Below are positions 1 through 12,334 of a stretch of DNA of 64,000 bases, piece after piece. The notes beneath the pieces were generated by a model. It ran no database searches and was not told the origin of the DNA. It saw only the letters and a program-made list of their open reading frames with translations. How positions within the stretch are numbered: position 1 is the stretch's first letter; every line of letters begins with the position of its first letter. The DNA is taken from the NCBI RefSeq assembly GCF_030272615.1, contig NC_081415.1, positions 509,239,373 through 509,303,372 on the forward strand, in the 5' to 3' direction. The stretch is from Cryptomeria japonica (lineage: Eukaryota; Streptophyta; Pinopsida; Cupressales; Cupressaceae). The position numbers were made by a program, and so were the translations under genes.

Positions 1-3
1 AGG

Positions 4-1005
4 ATGAAGCTGCACCTATCAAGAATTAGAGAATATGTTGTATATTATCTGGAGAATGATTTCATCACACCGAGCACCTATCCATTGACTATGGAGGAAA
101 TAAAGGCAAAGCAAGAACATATCCAAGCAATGATTGAAATAACATCTGCATTGACCGACTCAGAGTTTAATGATCTAGAAGGCTGCAATGATGGAAAGGC
201 AATGTGGGACAAACTCATATCTGTATATGACGGTGATGAACATATTTAAAGAGCAAAAGTAGACAGTCTAAGAGGACAACTTGAATCTATGAGGATGAAT
301 GAAGGTGAGAACATAACCCAGTACAGTACAAGACTAAAGGAGATTGTCAATCAAATCAAAGGAGCAGGTGAAACTATTGAAGAAAAGGATATAACAAGTA
401 AGTTGTTAAGAACCCTTGTACCAGCTTATGCAATCCGAGTCTCTGCAATCAATAAATTGAGGTCTGTACCTAATATGCCAGTTTCTTTAGATGCTACTAT
501 TGGTAAGCTACATGCATTTGAGTTAAGTAACTTTGATAACAGTGGATCTTCGGTAAATAAAGTTGAGTTTGCATTTAGTTCTTTTCATCTTGATGAATCT
601 AATGATTACAATGAAAGAAAGTATAAGTACTCTGAAGGAGATCATAGTGGGGCAAGTGAAAGATTTCGTAAGAACATGGAAGAAGTACACACACTGTATG
701 AGGAAATCAGAAAGTAGGAAGAGTTTGAAGCACTATTAGCCAGAAGGTTACCGAGAGGCAAAGGTAAGTATAAATGAAAACTACATTTGAAATGTTTCAA
801 TTGTGATAAAATAGGACATATGGCTTCTAACTGTCCTGACAAAGATTCTACTGAAAAGAGAGATTACCGAGATGATAGATAGAAAGATAATCATTACAGA
901 GGACACTGAGACTTCAGAAGAAGAGATAGAAAGACATTCTTAATAGCCGATGAGGAATCCAACGATGATAAATCAGATGAAACTGATATAGAGGAAGTAG
1001 ATTAC
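4..1005 (+). pseudogene. gag: D gag, broken (Copia Gag with CCHC zinc knuckle)
   Basis: Structural Gag protein that would form cytoplasmic virus-like particles. The frame contains the UBN2-type Gag region (for example the GCNDGKAMWDKL stretch, then RLKEIVNQIKG) and is split by stops at about 247, 715 and 775. The knuckle CFNCDKIGHMASNCPD (CX2CX4HX4C) lies near 793-840 and is intact. An acidic linker (DEESNDDKSDE) leads into protease. The true start lies left of position 4, so this is a partial gene. The same region is mostly missing from element E. Confidence 0.85.
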
Positions 1006-2058
1006 GTGGCTATCTCAGATGAAGAAAGGTATGAAGAAAAAGCCCTAATATCTCACATAAATACTAGTGATTCTTGGATCATAGATAGTGGATGCTCACA
1101 TCATATGATAGGTGATAAACACAAGTTTGTTATGTTAGAAGATTATGATGGAGGCTATGTAAGATTTGGTAATGATGCACCATGTCTAGTAAGAGGTAAA
1201 GGATCTATAACACTTCTTGACAATGCAAGATGCAATGATGTTTATTGGGTTGAAGGTTTGAAATACAATTTGTTGAGTGTAGCACAGCTAAACAATACAG
1301 GTTACCGAATAGAATTTCAGAAAGGAATTGTCAAAGTTCATGACAAGCATGGAAAGTTAGCTGCTACCAGGACACAAACAAAAGGTAATACATTTCACCT
1401 TGACTCAACTCGAAACAAGTGTCTGTATGCAAAGATAGATGATACCTGGTTATGGCATAAAAGGTTTTGTCATGTAAATTTTGATAATCTGATCAAAATA
1501 AGTAAGAAGCACAGAGTAAGAGGTCTACCGAGTCTTGAAAAACCTAAGAATGCTATGTGTCGAGGATGCCAGATGGGTAAGATGACAAGATCAAGCTTTA
1601 CAAGTAAGTCTTACACTTCTAAGGGAATTTTAGATCTTGTGCACACTGATCTTTGTGGTCCTATGAAAGTTAAAAGTTATTATGGTGACAAATATTTCAT
1701 ATTATTTGTGGATGATTATTCAAGGATGATGTCAGTAATGTTTTTAAAAGAAAAATCAGAAGCTTTTCAAATGTTTAAATGGTACAAGGAAAGATTTGAA
1801 AATGAAACAGGAAGACAACTGAAATGTCTTAGATCAGATAGAGGAGGAGAGTTCACATCTAATGAGTTCAACTTATTCTACAATGATCATGGTATTAAAA
1901 GACAAGTCTCTGCACCGAGAACTCCACAACAAAATGGAATAGCTGAGAGAAGAAATAGATCTATTGTGGATTGTGCCAGAACCCTGATGATTGAAAAGAA
2001 AGTGCCACAAACATTTAGAAGAGAAGCAATAAGCACAACAATTTACACCCTAAACTGA
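1006..2058 (+). pseudogene. pol: D protease and integrase
   Basis: The frame carries the copia aspartic protease active site (SWIIDSGCSHHM; the D-S-G triad is intact). Next is the GAG-pre-integrase HHCC region (WHKRFCHVNF with CRGCQMGK) and the integrase core, with DLCGPM, FVDDYSR and SDRGGEFTS, then the QQNGIAERRNRS stretch that supplies the catalytic glutamate. A TGA at 2056-2058 interrupts the C-terminal part; element E reads through at this site. The polyprotein would be cut by its own protease and integrase would insert the cDNA. The start shown is simply the first Met; the natural frame is continuous with gag. Confidence 0.9.
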
Positions 2059-2982
2059 GTACAACTGAAGAAAGGTACTTTGAAGACACCATATGAAATC
2101 TGGTATGACAAGAAACCTAATGTAAGTTATTTTAAAATCTTTGGAAGTAGATGCTATGTACACAAAGATGATAGAAATGGCAAGTTTGATCAGAAAAGTG
2201 AAGAAGGAACATTTCTAGGTTATTCTTCTAGAAGCAAAGCATTTAAATGTCTTATCAAATCATCTAACAAAATAGTAGAAAGTGCAAATGTGAAAATTGA
2301 TGAATTTGCAGAAAGAAATGATGAAGGAAATTCCGAAGAACCAGAAGATTATGATGAATTTGTCTATGTTCAACCAACAAGTCCTACCGAGAAAACTGTT
2401 GAAGAAAATGAAGAGAATATCCAGTTACTGAGTGATGATGAAGATCATGCAGAGCCTACTGAGCCTGTATTAGCCAAGTATGTCAGAAGACATCATGCAC
2501 CAAGTCAGATTATAAAAGATAAGGATGATCCAGTGATGACAAGGAACAAACTGAGACAGAACACATGTCTGATATCTGAATTTGAACCGAGAATAGTGAA
2601 AGAGGCATTTAATAGTGAAGATTGGATAAATGCTATGATAGAAGAGATTGATCAAATCAAGAAGAATGACACATGGACACTAATCCCAAGACCGAAGGAG
2701 AAAAATGTAATCAGTACAAAGTGGATTTTCAGAAACAAGCTAAATGAAAAATGTGAGGTCATTCAAAATAAAGCAAGACTAGTATGCAAAGGCTATGCTC
2801 AAGAAGAAGGAATTGATTATGGTGAAACTTTTGCACCTGTGGCTAGACTTGAAGGAGTAAGAACATTGTTGGCATATGCTGCTTTTAAAAACTTCAAGGT
2901 ATATCAAATGGATGTCAAATCTGCATTTCTAAATGGAATATTAGAAGAAGAAGTTTTTATTGAACTAAGATTGGTTTTATAA
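2059..2982 (+). pseudogene. pol: D integrase C-terminus and reverse transcriptase N-terminal half
   Basis: Continues the polyprotein with the integrase tail ([30 protein letters not shown]) and an acidic linker. The RT_2 fingers and palm follow ([68 protein letters not shown]). It ends abnormally: compared with E, about 118 nt encoding the conserved [14 protein letters not shown] segment is missing at 2965/2966. That deletion shifts the frame to a stop at 2980. RT activity from this copy is therefore excluded. Confidence 0.9.
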
Positions 2983-3002
2983 GGACAAGTGAGAACAACA
3001 AT

Positions 3003-3335
3003 ATGTACATGAAGAATGATGAAAATGGAATACTGATCTCAGCCATATTTGTTGATGATATTATATTTTATGGAAATGACTCTTTATGCAAGAACTTTGG
3101 AAATGAAATGAGCAAAGAATTTGAGATGTCATTAATCGGTGAGATAAAGTATTTTATAGGTTTACAGATACTGCAAATGAAAAATGAGATTTTCATTACT
3201 CAATCCAAGTACATAAAGGAAATTTTGAAGAAATTTGGAATGGAGGATTCAAAACCAGTAAGTACTCCTATGCCTACCAACTGTAAACTATCAAAGAATG
3301 TTGAATCTGCATCTGTTGATGAGACACTTTACTGA
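3003..3335 (+). pseudogene. pol: D reverse transcriptase, catalytic FVDD part
   Basis: RT palm and thumb segment after the deletion. It has the copia catalytic motif IFVDDIIFYG, then GEIKYFIGLQI and QSKYIKEILKKFGM, all typical of RT_2. The segment is closed by a TGA at 3333-3335 in a place where element E has CGA (ETLYRSMIG), so this stop looks like a CpG to TpG change. It is the middle piece of one original pol frame, not an independent gene. Confidence 0.9.
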
Positions 3336-4001
3336 TCCATGATTGGAAAGTTGCAATATGTTGTTCACAGTAGGCCAGACATAGCACATGCAGTAGGTAT
3401 AGTTGCAAGATTCTCTGCAGATCCTAAGGAAACACACATGACAACAATCAAAAGAATTTTTAGATACTTGAAAGGCACCGAGGATTATGGCTTAGTATAT
3501 CAGAAAGGAAATGATTTTGATTTAAAAGGTTATACTGATGCGGATTGGGCAGGTAACATTGATGACAGGAAAAGCACAAGTGGAGGAGCTTTCTTTTTAG
3601 GAGAAAGACTAGTGAGTTGGCTTAGCAAGAAACAAGGATGTGTTTCACAGTCAACAATAGAAGCTAAATACGTTGTTGCAACATTGAATTGTACCAACAT
3701 AGCATGGATCAAACAACTGTTGGAAGGTATAAATGAGAAAGTTACTGAGCCAGTAACTATATTCTGTGACAATACTAGTGCCATTAACATTTTGAAGAAT
3801 CCTTTTATGCTTTCTAAGACAAAGCACATCTCTATCAAATATCATTATCTTAGAGAAGAAGCTCAAGAGAAGAAAGTGGTGTTGGAGTATGTTAGCACAA
3901 AGGAACAAATAGCAGATATCTTCACCAAGCCACTACCAAGGGACACTTTTGAGTATCTTAGAAGTAAGTTAGGGGTCCTACCCCTATCTTATACTCACTG
4001 A
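3336..4001 (+). pseudogene. pol: D RNase H domain (pol C-terminus)
   Basis: End of the copia polyprotein. RT connection (IGKLQYVVHSRPDIAHAVGI) is followed by the RNase H domain with YTDADWAGN, DRKSTSGG, the SQSTIEAKY segment and CDNTSAI, and then the HISIKYHYLREE and DIFTKPLPRDTF motifs typical of copia C-termini. The active-site acids appear present. RNase H removes the RNA template during cDNA synthesis. The last sense codons run into a natural stop near 3999. Confidence 0.92.
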
Positions 4002-4460
4002 CCGAGTTTGGTGAAAGCATCAATTCGATGACTCTATCGAATATCTTGTAAGAGTTGATGCTGATTTACACACTTTAGGATGTTTTCTAAAGGTGTGCAG
4101 GAAACAGTGCAGGATACAATACAGGAAACAAGAATTGAAGACAAAATGCTCTGACCAAGACTAAGTTGACACATTACAGTAGGAATTTACTTCATACAGG
4201 AAGAAATTATGTTTTAGTTCTTTACTTTGGCATTTTTGTCAAAGGGGGAGAAGACTGGAGAAGAAGACTAGAAAAGACTGAGAAGACTGAAAAAAAAAAG
4301 AGCAGAAAAGAAAGACCGAGAAAAGAGGAGAAGTCTAATGTATGGGAAAGAATTCCAATGACAGGAAGAGAGCATTTCAGAATCTCACAAACAACTCATA
4401 GAAATCCGAATCAATTAGGTCAAATCAATTGGTTTTGCCATCAATGCCAAAGGGGGAGAT
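4002..4460 (+). other. D 3' untranslated region with polypurine tract
   Basis: No convincing gene. The A/G-rich stretch 4245-4335 produces a lysine and glutamate rich ORF that is compositional. The polypurine tract at 4449-4460 (AAAGGGGGAGAT), which primes plus-strand DNA, abuts the LTR. Element E has the same layout at 31229-31663. Confidence 0.8.
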
Positions 4461-5968
4461 TGTTGGCATTTGGCATTATAACAGACAATGGGAGATTGTT
4501 GGTATTTCAATAAGGATATTGAGAAGGTTGTTGATGATTATGGATATAACTGATTAAGGATGTTTACTGTCTTAATATTATTATTTTGTCGTTGATGTCA
4601 AGAAATTGATTTTCTAATTCAGTATGATGTTGCCATATCTTGAGAAGTATGATTTGATGAGTATAAATATGTCGGTAAAAGACATAGAAAGAATATGATG
4701 AATAAGGTATTCAATGGGCAACTATTACCGAGTCAGACAATGATGAGATCATGATGTTTAGATTGTTTTAACATCATACATATGTTGTAAATTGTAAGGT
4801 TAATACTATACTATGTTACCGAGCAAAGAACCTAGTCGGTAAACCCTAAGGTTATCGCTATCAGTTAATGAAGGTGGAATGTCTACCGAGTGAAGTTTAG
4901 TATTTACCAAGTTGTTACCGAGTTGTAACCGAGCTGTAACAGAATAATTAAATGGTTACATGTGTTATTTAATGAGGGAAGCTGATGAGCTGGAACTGAT
5001 TAAATGATTGGTATGTTGTGCATGAAGTTTGTTAATGAATCTATGGCAAAGGAAAACCGGCATGAAGATCTACATCGCAGATTGAACCGCATTACCCTAG
5101 CACAAGTTCCAAGAAATGTATGCAAGTTCCAAGGCGAGGTAAAACGTTTTTCAGATCGAAGGATACATTGAACCTGGACAAGTTTGAAGATCTGATGGCT
5201 AAGATTGATCATGGGAAGTGTGATCAAGGAGATTAAGCGGTTGGCGAATTGTTTATAAATAGGGAACTATTGATAAACAATGCATGTGGGCAAATGTATG
5301 CACAGGGATGCTACATAGTGATTACCAAGCACAGAAGCTTGAAGACCTATTTGAATAACAGAGTATAGAAGCCCAACAGATGGACAAGATTAGTTCTATG
5401 TCTAGATTGTATTGAGCAAATAAGAATCTGCTTTAGCATTTTAGATGTGAAGTTGCAGATAGATTTTTATTACTGTTATTTTGTGAAAGTGACAGAAAAT
5501 CTCTTAACCGAGTGGACTTAACATTCTTATTTGTAAAACCCTCTAGCAAGGTGACATTCTGATTGAGTGTTTGAAATCCTTTAACAAGGTCACTTCTAAC
5601 AAGGTGAAGATCCTAACAGATCTGAGGGAAATCCCTTAACCGGGTCACATCTAGCAATGTGTTTGTAATCTTTAACAGGATTTTGTTTTAACCGAGCATA
5701 CTCTAGAAGAGTATATTTCTTAGTGGGTCCGAAATCCCACAGTGGTTTTTCCCTATTTGGGTTTCCACGTTAAATATGGTGTTATGAGTGATATGATGTT
5801 TATATGCTTTTGAGTTTGCATGTTTAGCAGTTTTGGTTATATCACTGAAGTATATGTTACTGAGGTTGAATCTGATGTTTTTATGAAATATTAAGTTTGT
5901 ATGATTCACCCCCCCTCTCATCTTATTAGCTTAGCATATGTACTTATCTTTAAGTATCAGAACTATCA
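4461..5968 (+). repeat. D 3' LTR, 1508 bp
   Basis: Starts TGTTGGCATTT after the polypurine tract and ends AACTATCA. It matches both LTRs of element E over its full length. A probable promoter TATA box, TATAAATAG, lies at 5254-5262, followed by the putative R region. Repeated ACCGAG hexamers lie in U3. Degenerate copies of an AACAAGGTCAC-like phrase lie near 5530-5670. The small minus-strand ORF 5703-5921 recurs in the E LTRs only because the LTRs are related. Confidence 0.93.
5254..5262 (+). promoter_or_regulatory. TATA box of D LTR
   Basis: TATAAATAG, identical and at the same LTR offset in both E LTRs (27165-27173 and 32459-32467). This is the likely Pol II promoter of the copia family. 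Confidence 0.7.
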
Positions 5969-7677
5969 TAAAAGTGTATCCCAATGATTCCTCTAGTATC
6001 CACATTCATGTGAGATATGTAAAAATCCTCTCACGAGGACTAGGATAAGCTCTTAAGTGATTTATTTTCGAATGGACATACATCAAGTCCCCGAATTATG
6101 AATAGACACCATTTGTTGTAGAGGACCAAAACCCATGCTCACTAATTTAGGGAATGTGTATAGTATCTTGTAGTTAACCCTTCATGTACCTTACGTCGTG
6201 AGGTATGAATTCATTGATTAACAAAGGTTTTTGAATATTCAGAGAATGAGATCTAGTGTGCCTATGCCATGGTGGGGGAGCCAATGTCACCAAATCTATG
6301 CATATCCACTTTGTTTGAGGTATAGCTATTTATAGTGAAGGGCCTTAGTGAGTATCATCCTTTTTCCAACCTTAGGTTGTAAATTTATTGAAGTGTCTTC
6401 ATGTGAGAATGGGTAAAGGGCTATCACTTGGGCTAATATAGGCCCTCCTCATTCGGTTGAGTAAGGTAACTATTTTCATGCTTGTTGTGTTTGTGTCACA
6501 TAATCATTTTTTGCCAAAAACAAGTCCAAATTGCCAAAAAAAGTTAAAATTATTAAGTCCAATGGGTTTGCTTCATTTTACCTTGTTAGAAAACCAAAAT
6601 ATTGCTATCTCAAATTGTGGGTTCACACCTTAAAAAAAACAATAATTCTATCCTCTTACAAGTCAATTATCCAAGTCACATAATTGCATGTTTGTTGTCT
6701 CGAACCGTTGGATTGCCTTCTTGTCCAATGAATTTGCCTATTGGTCCTAAAAAATATTTCAATCCTTTTGTATTATCGTAGTCATCGTCCAAGGTCTCAT
6801 TTTGCAAATTCACTATCATCATCCTAGTCCCTTGCATTCTCATATTAAGGGTAATAATTCAATTTACATCATGATTGGTCATCATAGTCATGGCATCATT
6901 ATCCTCTTTTGCTAAGTCAAGGATCCTTACCAAGCATCAAGCCAAAAAAAAATCCTTAATTGGACGCCAATCAACTTTTCTCATTTAATAAAAGTCCAAA
7001 ATCATGTCTCAGATCTATCTCATTTAGTCCAAGTGGCCAATCCAATCGTCAAGCACTAATCAATCCTTCAATCAAATAGAATCAATTAGTTTCTTGCTCC
7101 AACATTTTCATTGAATCAATCAACCATATCAATCCTTCAAACAAATCAATTAATCAATCAATCTTTGCAATCAAGTTCAATCAACCAATCAGGTTAGTTA
7201 ATTCAGTTAATCAATTGAGCCCTTTTAATCAATCATCCAAGTCGATTAAAGATTAAGCCAAGGATTAGTCCTCTTTTTCATAATTGGTCTCATATCCCAA
7301 AATTGCGACATAATCTACATCATTAGTGGGATTCATTATTAACTCTTTTTACTATATCGTGTTTAGAGTTTTGATCTTTTTACATCATTGTGGCCTCATC
7401 ACCTTGAGCCGAAGGTTCGGTTCATATTGATTCATCTTATTGCTTGAGTGCATCCTCTTGAGTAACTTTTGTGTTGCAACACCTAGTTAGACTTGTTAAA
7501 TTTCAATTTAAGTACCAAGAGTCCAATCAACCAATCCTTTTGTTTCATCAATCTCTCATCAAATTAACCAAATTAGTCTTCATTTTTTATCCTTGGCTTT
7601 AGCATTGAATTTCATGTTCATATTTGTTTATCTCATGGTTCATGATCATCACTACTTGATCCAAATCAAGACAAGCA
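5969..7677 (+). other. Probable 5' LTR and leader of element A
   Basis: No coding region found. It lies between the D LTR and the first gag-like frame of A, so it should hold A's 5' LTR remnant and leader. A TATA-like CTATTTATAG lies near 6327. From about 7020 to 7230 it is dense in CAATCAAT-type repeats. I could not place an LTR end or a primer binding site, so the left boundary of A is uncertain and D may have landed inside A's LTR. Confidence 0.4.
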
Positions 7678-10527
7678 ATGGAGCAGCAACCCTCCCTATT
7701 TGGTGTAGGATTCCTTGATCCTCAAGAAGATCCTAATGCAGGTGTCACACCCATTGTGTCAAGGAACTTGTCTCTTAATTTTGATTCACTCAATCAAATC
7801 CCTTTAGATGAGACCATGGTAAATCAACCTGGTGAAACTAATGTCCAAAGCAGTCCTATAGACCATTTCCTCCAGAATCCAAATAATGCTCAAATAGTGG
7901 AGGACATCATTGAAAGTTGTAAGGACATCACTTTTTCAAACATGGTCGTGTAAGGCATGACCATTGCCTCTTTAGTTACACCATTGACCACTAATCCTTA
8001 AGAGTCACCTCAACAACAAATTTCCCTCTTGGTATCATCACAACCACCCCAACAACCAACATCACTACCGCTCTCTTAGCAACAAGTTGTGATATCCTCA
8101 GTTTCACCCCAATCTTAAGTCTAATCATTAGTCACACTACCTCAACAGAGTAACCCAATTGTATCAATGAGATTGTCATCGATGGGCATGCTTGGCCAAT
8201 ATTATCAACCCTTTTACATCAATTTGGCAAGATTCACACCATCTGTATCTTTAGGAGGAATTGTCCAATTAAGTGTTCCATCAATACAACTTATCAAATC
8301 AATACCTATGGTGACTCAAATGCCTATGACCTCCAGTGTGATTCATGCTACTCCCTTTGTCAATCCAGTCATGCATCCACTAAACGTATCTTTAGCATAA
8401 ACGCAAGCTTTCACTACAAGAATGTCTACCTATCCCTTGCCACCTATGACTGGAGGCATGATATCTGTCACACCAACATCTTTTGTGCCTCCACCTATCA
8501 AACCAATGCCATAAGTTTTTAATGTGCTTCCATTTACATTGTCCAAGTCACAAGTCACTATGTATCACAATACCAACCTTTTGTATTTGTGCAACCTGTG
8601 ATATCCCAACAATGAGTCATCTATCTGCAAGCACCTTCCTCTTCTCACATTGTGATGAACACTTATCAATTACCAAGTGGTACTAATCTAAATCATTGAT
8701 CCTAGAATCAACAAATGAGTGCATATCACCATACTTATGCTGGGGGAAACTATCTTCAAGGTGGTACTCATCAAATCAATGCATCTCAAAACCTTTTATA
8801 GCAACAACAATATATAATGCAACAACCAAATGTCACTACTTACCAACAACCTCCATTGGTTTAGTTGCATGGCCCTATATATCAACAACCGCCTATTTAC
8901 CAAAATATGGCAAACTATCAACAATAACCCTATCATGGCTAGTCACTTCTAGTTGCATACCAAATGCCACACTATCAATCTTATTCACCGTCACCAGATC
9001 CATTTCCAATCAATACCAAATGGGAGGAAATGAAGGTGGCTCTTAAAGAATCACAAGAAAATAATTCTAAATGGGTTTTCAAATTTCAAGAGCTTTGCCC
9101 CTATCCTTTTGATAAGTCAATCACTGTCATTCCATTCCCTAAACTTTTTGAAATGCCAAAATTTGATAAATACAAATGGAAAGGTGATCCTAGGCATCAC
9201 ATCAAAGAATTTTACATGGCTTGTCAAGAGTTGGCTCATTGTGATAATTATCTATTGCTGTTGTTTCCCAAGATTCTTAGTATACCTACCTTAGAATGGT
9301 TCTCCAAATTACCATTCGATACAATCACTTCATTTGTAGACTTGCCGAAGAAGTTTGTAGCACATTACCACTATAATGTGGAAAACGATATTTCTATGCA
9401 CGACCTCTATCAAGCTAAACAAAAGGGAGGAGAGAGTCTCTTAGATTACGTTCAAATATGGAGAGCTCTCACAAGTCATCTCCCATGAAAGGTCCCTAAT
9501 TCTCAACTAGTGCCAATTTTCATCAACAATCTTCTCCCAACGCTTGCATAACATGACCAATTAAATTGCACAAGCACATTCTACAATATCATGTCCAAGG
9601 GACCAACATTCAAAAAGGCCTTAATTGATGAGGGGGTCATTAAGCTCTATAAGGCTCATTCAGACAAGCAAACCAATAATAAATCAAAGTATTAGAATAA
9701 GAACAAGAATGTGGTCAGAGATGGAGTGATAGATTCTAAGACCATTCAAATTATTGTGGCCACCAAGCCACCACCACAACTAGCTTATGTCACTCCCCCA
9801 CAAAAACCTTATGTTAACCCCTCTCCATCAATCCTTTTCAATCCTCAACCATAAGCACAACATCTTCAAACCAATCGGATCAATGCTATCACTGTTCCTC
9901 AAGCTCCACAAAAAATAATGTCTCATAACAACCCGAAGGGTCACTTAATGTCATTGGGGGGAACCTACTGAGGCTATCTTTAAAAGGATGGAGCAACACA
10001 ATCTGACCATATACTCGAAGATGCAACCATTTAATGAATCCAAGCCTAAGTCCGATTGGTACAAAGAAAACAAGTATTGCACCTATCATCGCATCAAAGG
10101 TTATTCCACAAATAAGAGAATGGATCTTAAGCATTTAGTTCAAGACTTCATTGATGACAGGAAATTTTCCATTGATCTTGTTATAGGAAATTCTTTGAAT
10201 GCCTACCTCAGGTTGTACAAGAATGATTTTCCTAAGCATCAAGGAAAAGCTAGCACTTTTGGTTTTGGTCATTCGAATGCAACCAATAACATCAATTATA
10301 ATGTAGTCTCATTTGACTACAGTAAGACCATTGCTTGTATTAGTTATTCTGAAAGCCATTGTAACATGATTTGTGTCAAAGGGGTAGACAATCAATGTGT
10401 GGTCACCTCTAGAAAGGCTCGCATGACTGTCCTTGGTCTTGTATCTCCTACACTCCCTCAAGCTCTGGTATCCACACTATTTAATATCATTGAGTATTTA
10501 GGAAAGACCCCCACATAGATCTCCATC
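7678..10527 (+). pseudogene. gag: A gag, heavily decayed (Ty3/gypsy, Tat-type)
   Basis: Several frames are needed to follow it. The N-terminal part (7678-7953) and a proline, glutamine and tyrosine rich region (about 7980-8960) precede the retrotransposon Gag core at 9070-9490 (LCPYPFDKS, MPKFDKYKW, DPRHHIKEFYMACQ, AHYHYNVENDISM). This core matches the gag cores of C and F. The knuckle region near 10050-10140 (KYCTYHRIKG ... LKHLVQDFIDD) has lost its second His and last Cys. Many stops and shifts occur, so this is a fossil of the same lineage and by far older than C or F. Confidence 0.8.
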
Positions 10528-11310
10528 TTGGATTTGCTCATGTCATCACATGCCCAACAAGAGATCCTTACGTGCACTTTGCGAGAAGCTTGTGTTCCAA
10601 GAAATATTGATCCTACTCAATTTCAAGCCATGGTAGTGCATTTGTCTTGTAGGTATCACCTAAGTTTTACCCAATTCGATGATACAATTCTCAATCCTAA
10701 TCACATTCAGCCACTATATATTGAAGCCATTATTGAAATATTCAAAGTGAAATGAGTCCTAATTGATAATGGTTCGACCTTAAAGTTTTGTATATTGATG
10801 TTTGTTACTCAAGTGGGGTATATTGCCATAGACATGCATAATCAATGTATCACTATGAAATCTTGTGACAATGTTTAAATAAGTTCGGTGGGTATGATCA
10901 ATCTTCCTATTCAGGTGGGCCCAGTGATGCAGAACACATTGTACCACGTCGTCGATCTTGATCTTCCATTCAATATGCTTCTTGGTCATCCTTGGATCCA
11001 TGCCATGAAAGCTATCTCATCCACCTTCCATCAATGTTTAAAATTCCCTATCAAGGCTGTGAAATTACCATTCGTGGAGATTCCAAACAATTTGAATATT
11101 GTCATGCCCTCAAAGCCTCATCACCTTACGCATGCCATTTTCCTAGGACTAACATTGAAACCCCTCATGCTGCTTCATCCACTTCATATGTTGATCCTAA
11201 CACAATACTTGTTGCCACCAAAGAAAAAACACCCATCTCATCCTCCTTTTCCCAATTCAAGATCAATGATGTTGGTTGTGGAGAATATGATTTATAAGGA
11301 ACCTTTATAG
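10528..11310 (+). pseudogene. pro: A aspartic protease region
   Basis: Homologous to the protease parts of C and F. The motif VLIDNGST near 10757 stands at the active-site position, with D-N-G where D-S/T-G is usual; C has D-G-G and F has D-N-G. The flap and C-terminal half are recognisable at 10890-11060 (VGPVMQNTLYHVVDLDLPFNMLLGHPWIHAM, shown here only as a description of the segment LLGHPWIHAM). A stop at about 10876 and a frameshift near 11045 separate the halves. Confidence 0.75.
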
Positions 11311-12334
11311 TTGGGGCACTCCCATTAGATCCCCATGCTCATGTAAAACCCGCCAAAGAGCAAAAAATGAAAGAACCAACTATCTCAACATTTCGACACA
11401 CCACATTTCAATCCCATGGAGAGGTAAATTAGGAAGTCATAGAAGGAGATATCAATTAATTGATCTATAAAGACCCTCCCGAGGATAATGATGCCCGCCT
11501 TGATTACTTCAAATACAAATATCCAACATCTTATAAGCTAGCCACTAGACGATGGGATTATCAAGGTGGACTAGAATAGGAAGAACAAGGAATTAGAAGA
11601 CCTATGGACCTGATTCCTAATGTGCATCATCGAAGGTTTGGTTTCATACATTCCTCTAATGAAGCCTCAACTTCGGTTAAAAATTCTAGAAATGACAAGA
11701 GTAGCTTCAATGGCTTTGAAGATATACCTGAGGAGGTTGTCAAACATGCACATAACAATATAGAGAACTCATCAACCTTTGGCACTTCCAACCTTTTTAA
11801 CTCATCCATCTTCTTGATTGACCTTCCCCTTCACCATCCTAAACTTATTGATTGGGGTTAAACTATTGCACTTCTCAACACTTTCCAAAATGATGCAATA
11901 ATCCTAGAGTTCTTAGGTGCAACTAAATGCACACCATATCAGGATCCGACTCCAAATATAGTGTATAAGTTAGAACCTCAAGGCTATTTTGGGGAAGAGG
12001 GGATCCTTAACCACAAAATTAAAAAATAAATAAAAAAGCAAGAGTCTTTTGGTGAAAACCTCTCTAAGGCACCTCTAGACCATAAAATAGTAAAAAGAAA
12101 AGGGTGTATCTTCTAGTGAAAAACTCTCTAAGGCACTAGAAGATGAGGTTTCCCCCCTTCCCCTCATGGATTTACAGTGGCCTCATAGATCTACCATCCT
12201 TGTTGATGAGACACAAGCTATCAATCTGCACCACATAAAATCCACACATTACACATGTTGTAGCCTCTTTGTCCATAGAAGAGCTTCAAGTGTTTGCGAA
12301 GATTCTTCAACGATGACCTATCAAATTTTCATGG
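11311..12334 (+). pseudogene. A linker between protease and RT, with G-patch trace
   Basis: Corresponds to the long linker of C and F. Near 11530-11610 a degenerate stretch (WDYQGGLE, QGIRRP) aligns with the G-patch of C and F. At 11604-11861 a frame ends HHPKLIDWG, matching HPELIDW in C and HPELIEW in F. At 12180-12220 STILVDETQAINL matches STILIEPTEAVNI of C. Function of the linker is unknown. Confidence 0.6.

Larger units (their letters stand above)
1..5968 (+). mobile_element. Element D: Ty1/copia retrotransposon, 5' end outside the window
   Basis: Copia domain order is visible: gag with a CCHC knuckle, aspartic protease, integrase, reverse transcriptase and RNase H, then a polypurine tract and a 3' LTR starting TG and ending CA. 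Integrase before RT is diagnostic for copia. The 5' LTR and primer binding site lie left of the window. Several stops and a deletion in RT make it inactive. Element E is a close relative. The base after the LTR begins TAAAA, the expected position of a target duplication, but its partner is off-window. Confidence 0.95.

Noticed and set aside
4166-4513. 115-codon Lys/Glu-rich ORF
   Set aside because: Runs from D's purine-rich 3' region into the LTR; compositional.
5703-5921. Small minus-strand ORF found in three copia LTR copies
   Set aside because: It is shared only because LTRs are homologous, and it has no domain and no independent conservation.
8483-9046. Independent small genes in the A gag region
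   Set aside because: They are out-of-frame reads of the decayed Gln/Pro-rich gag segment.
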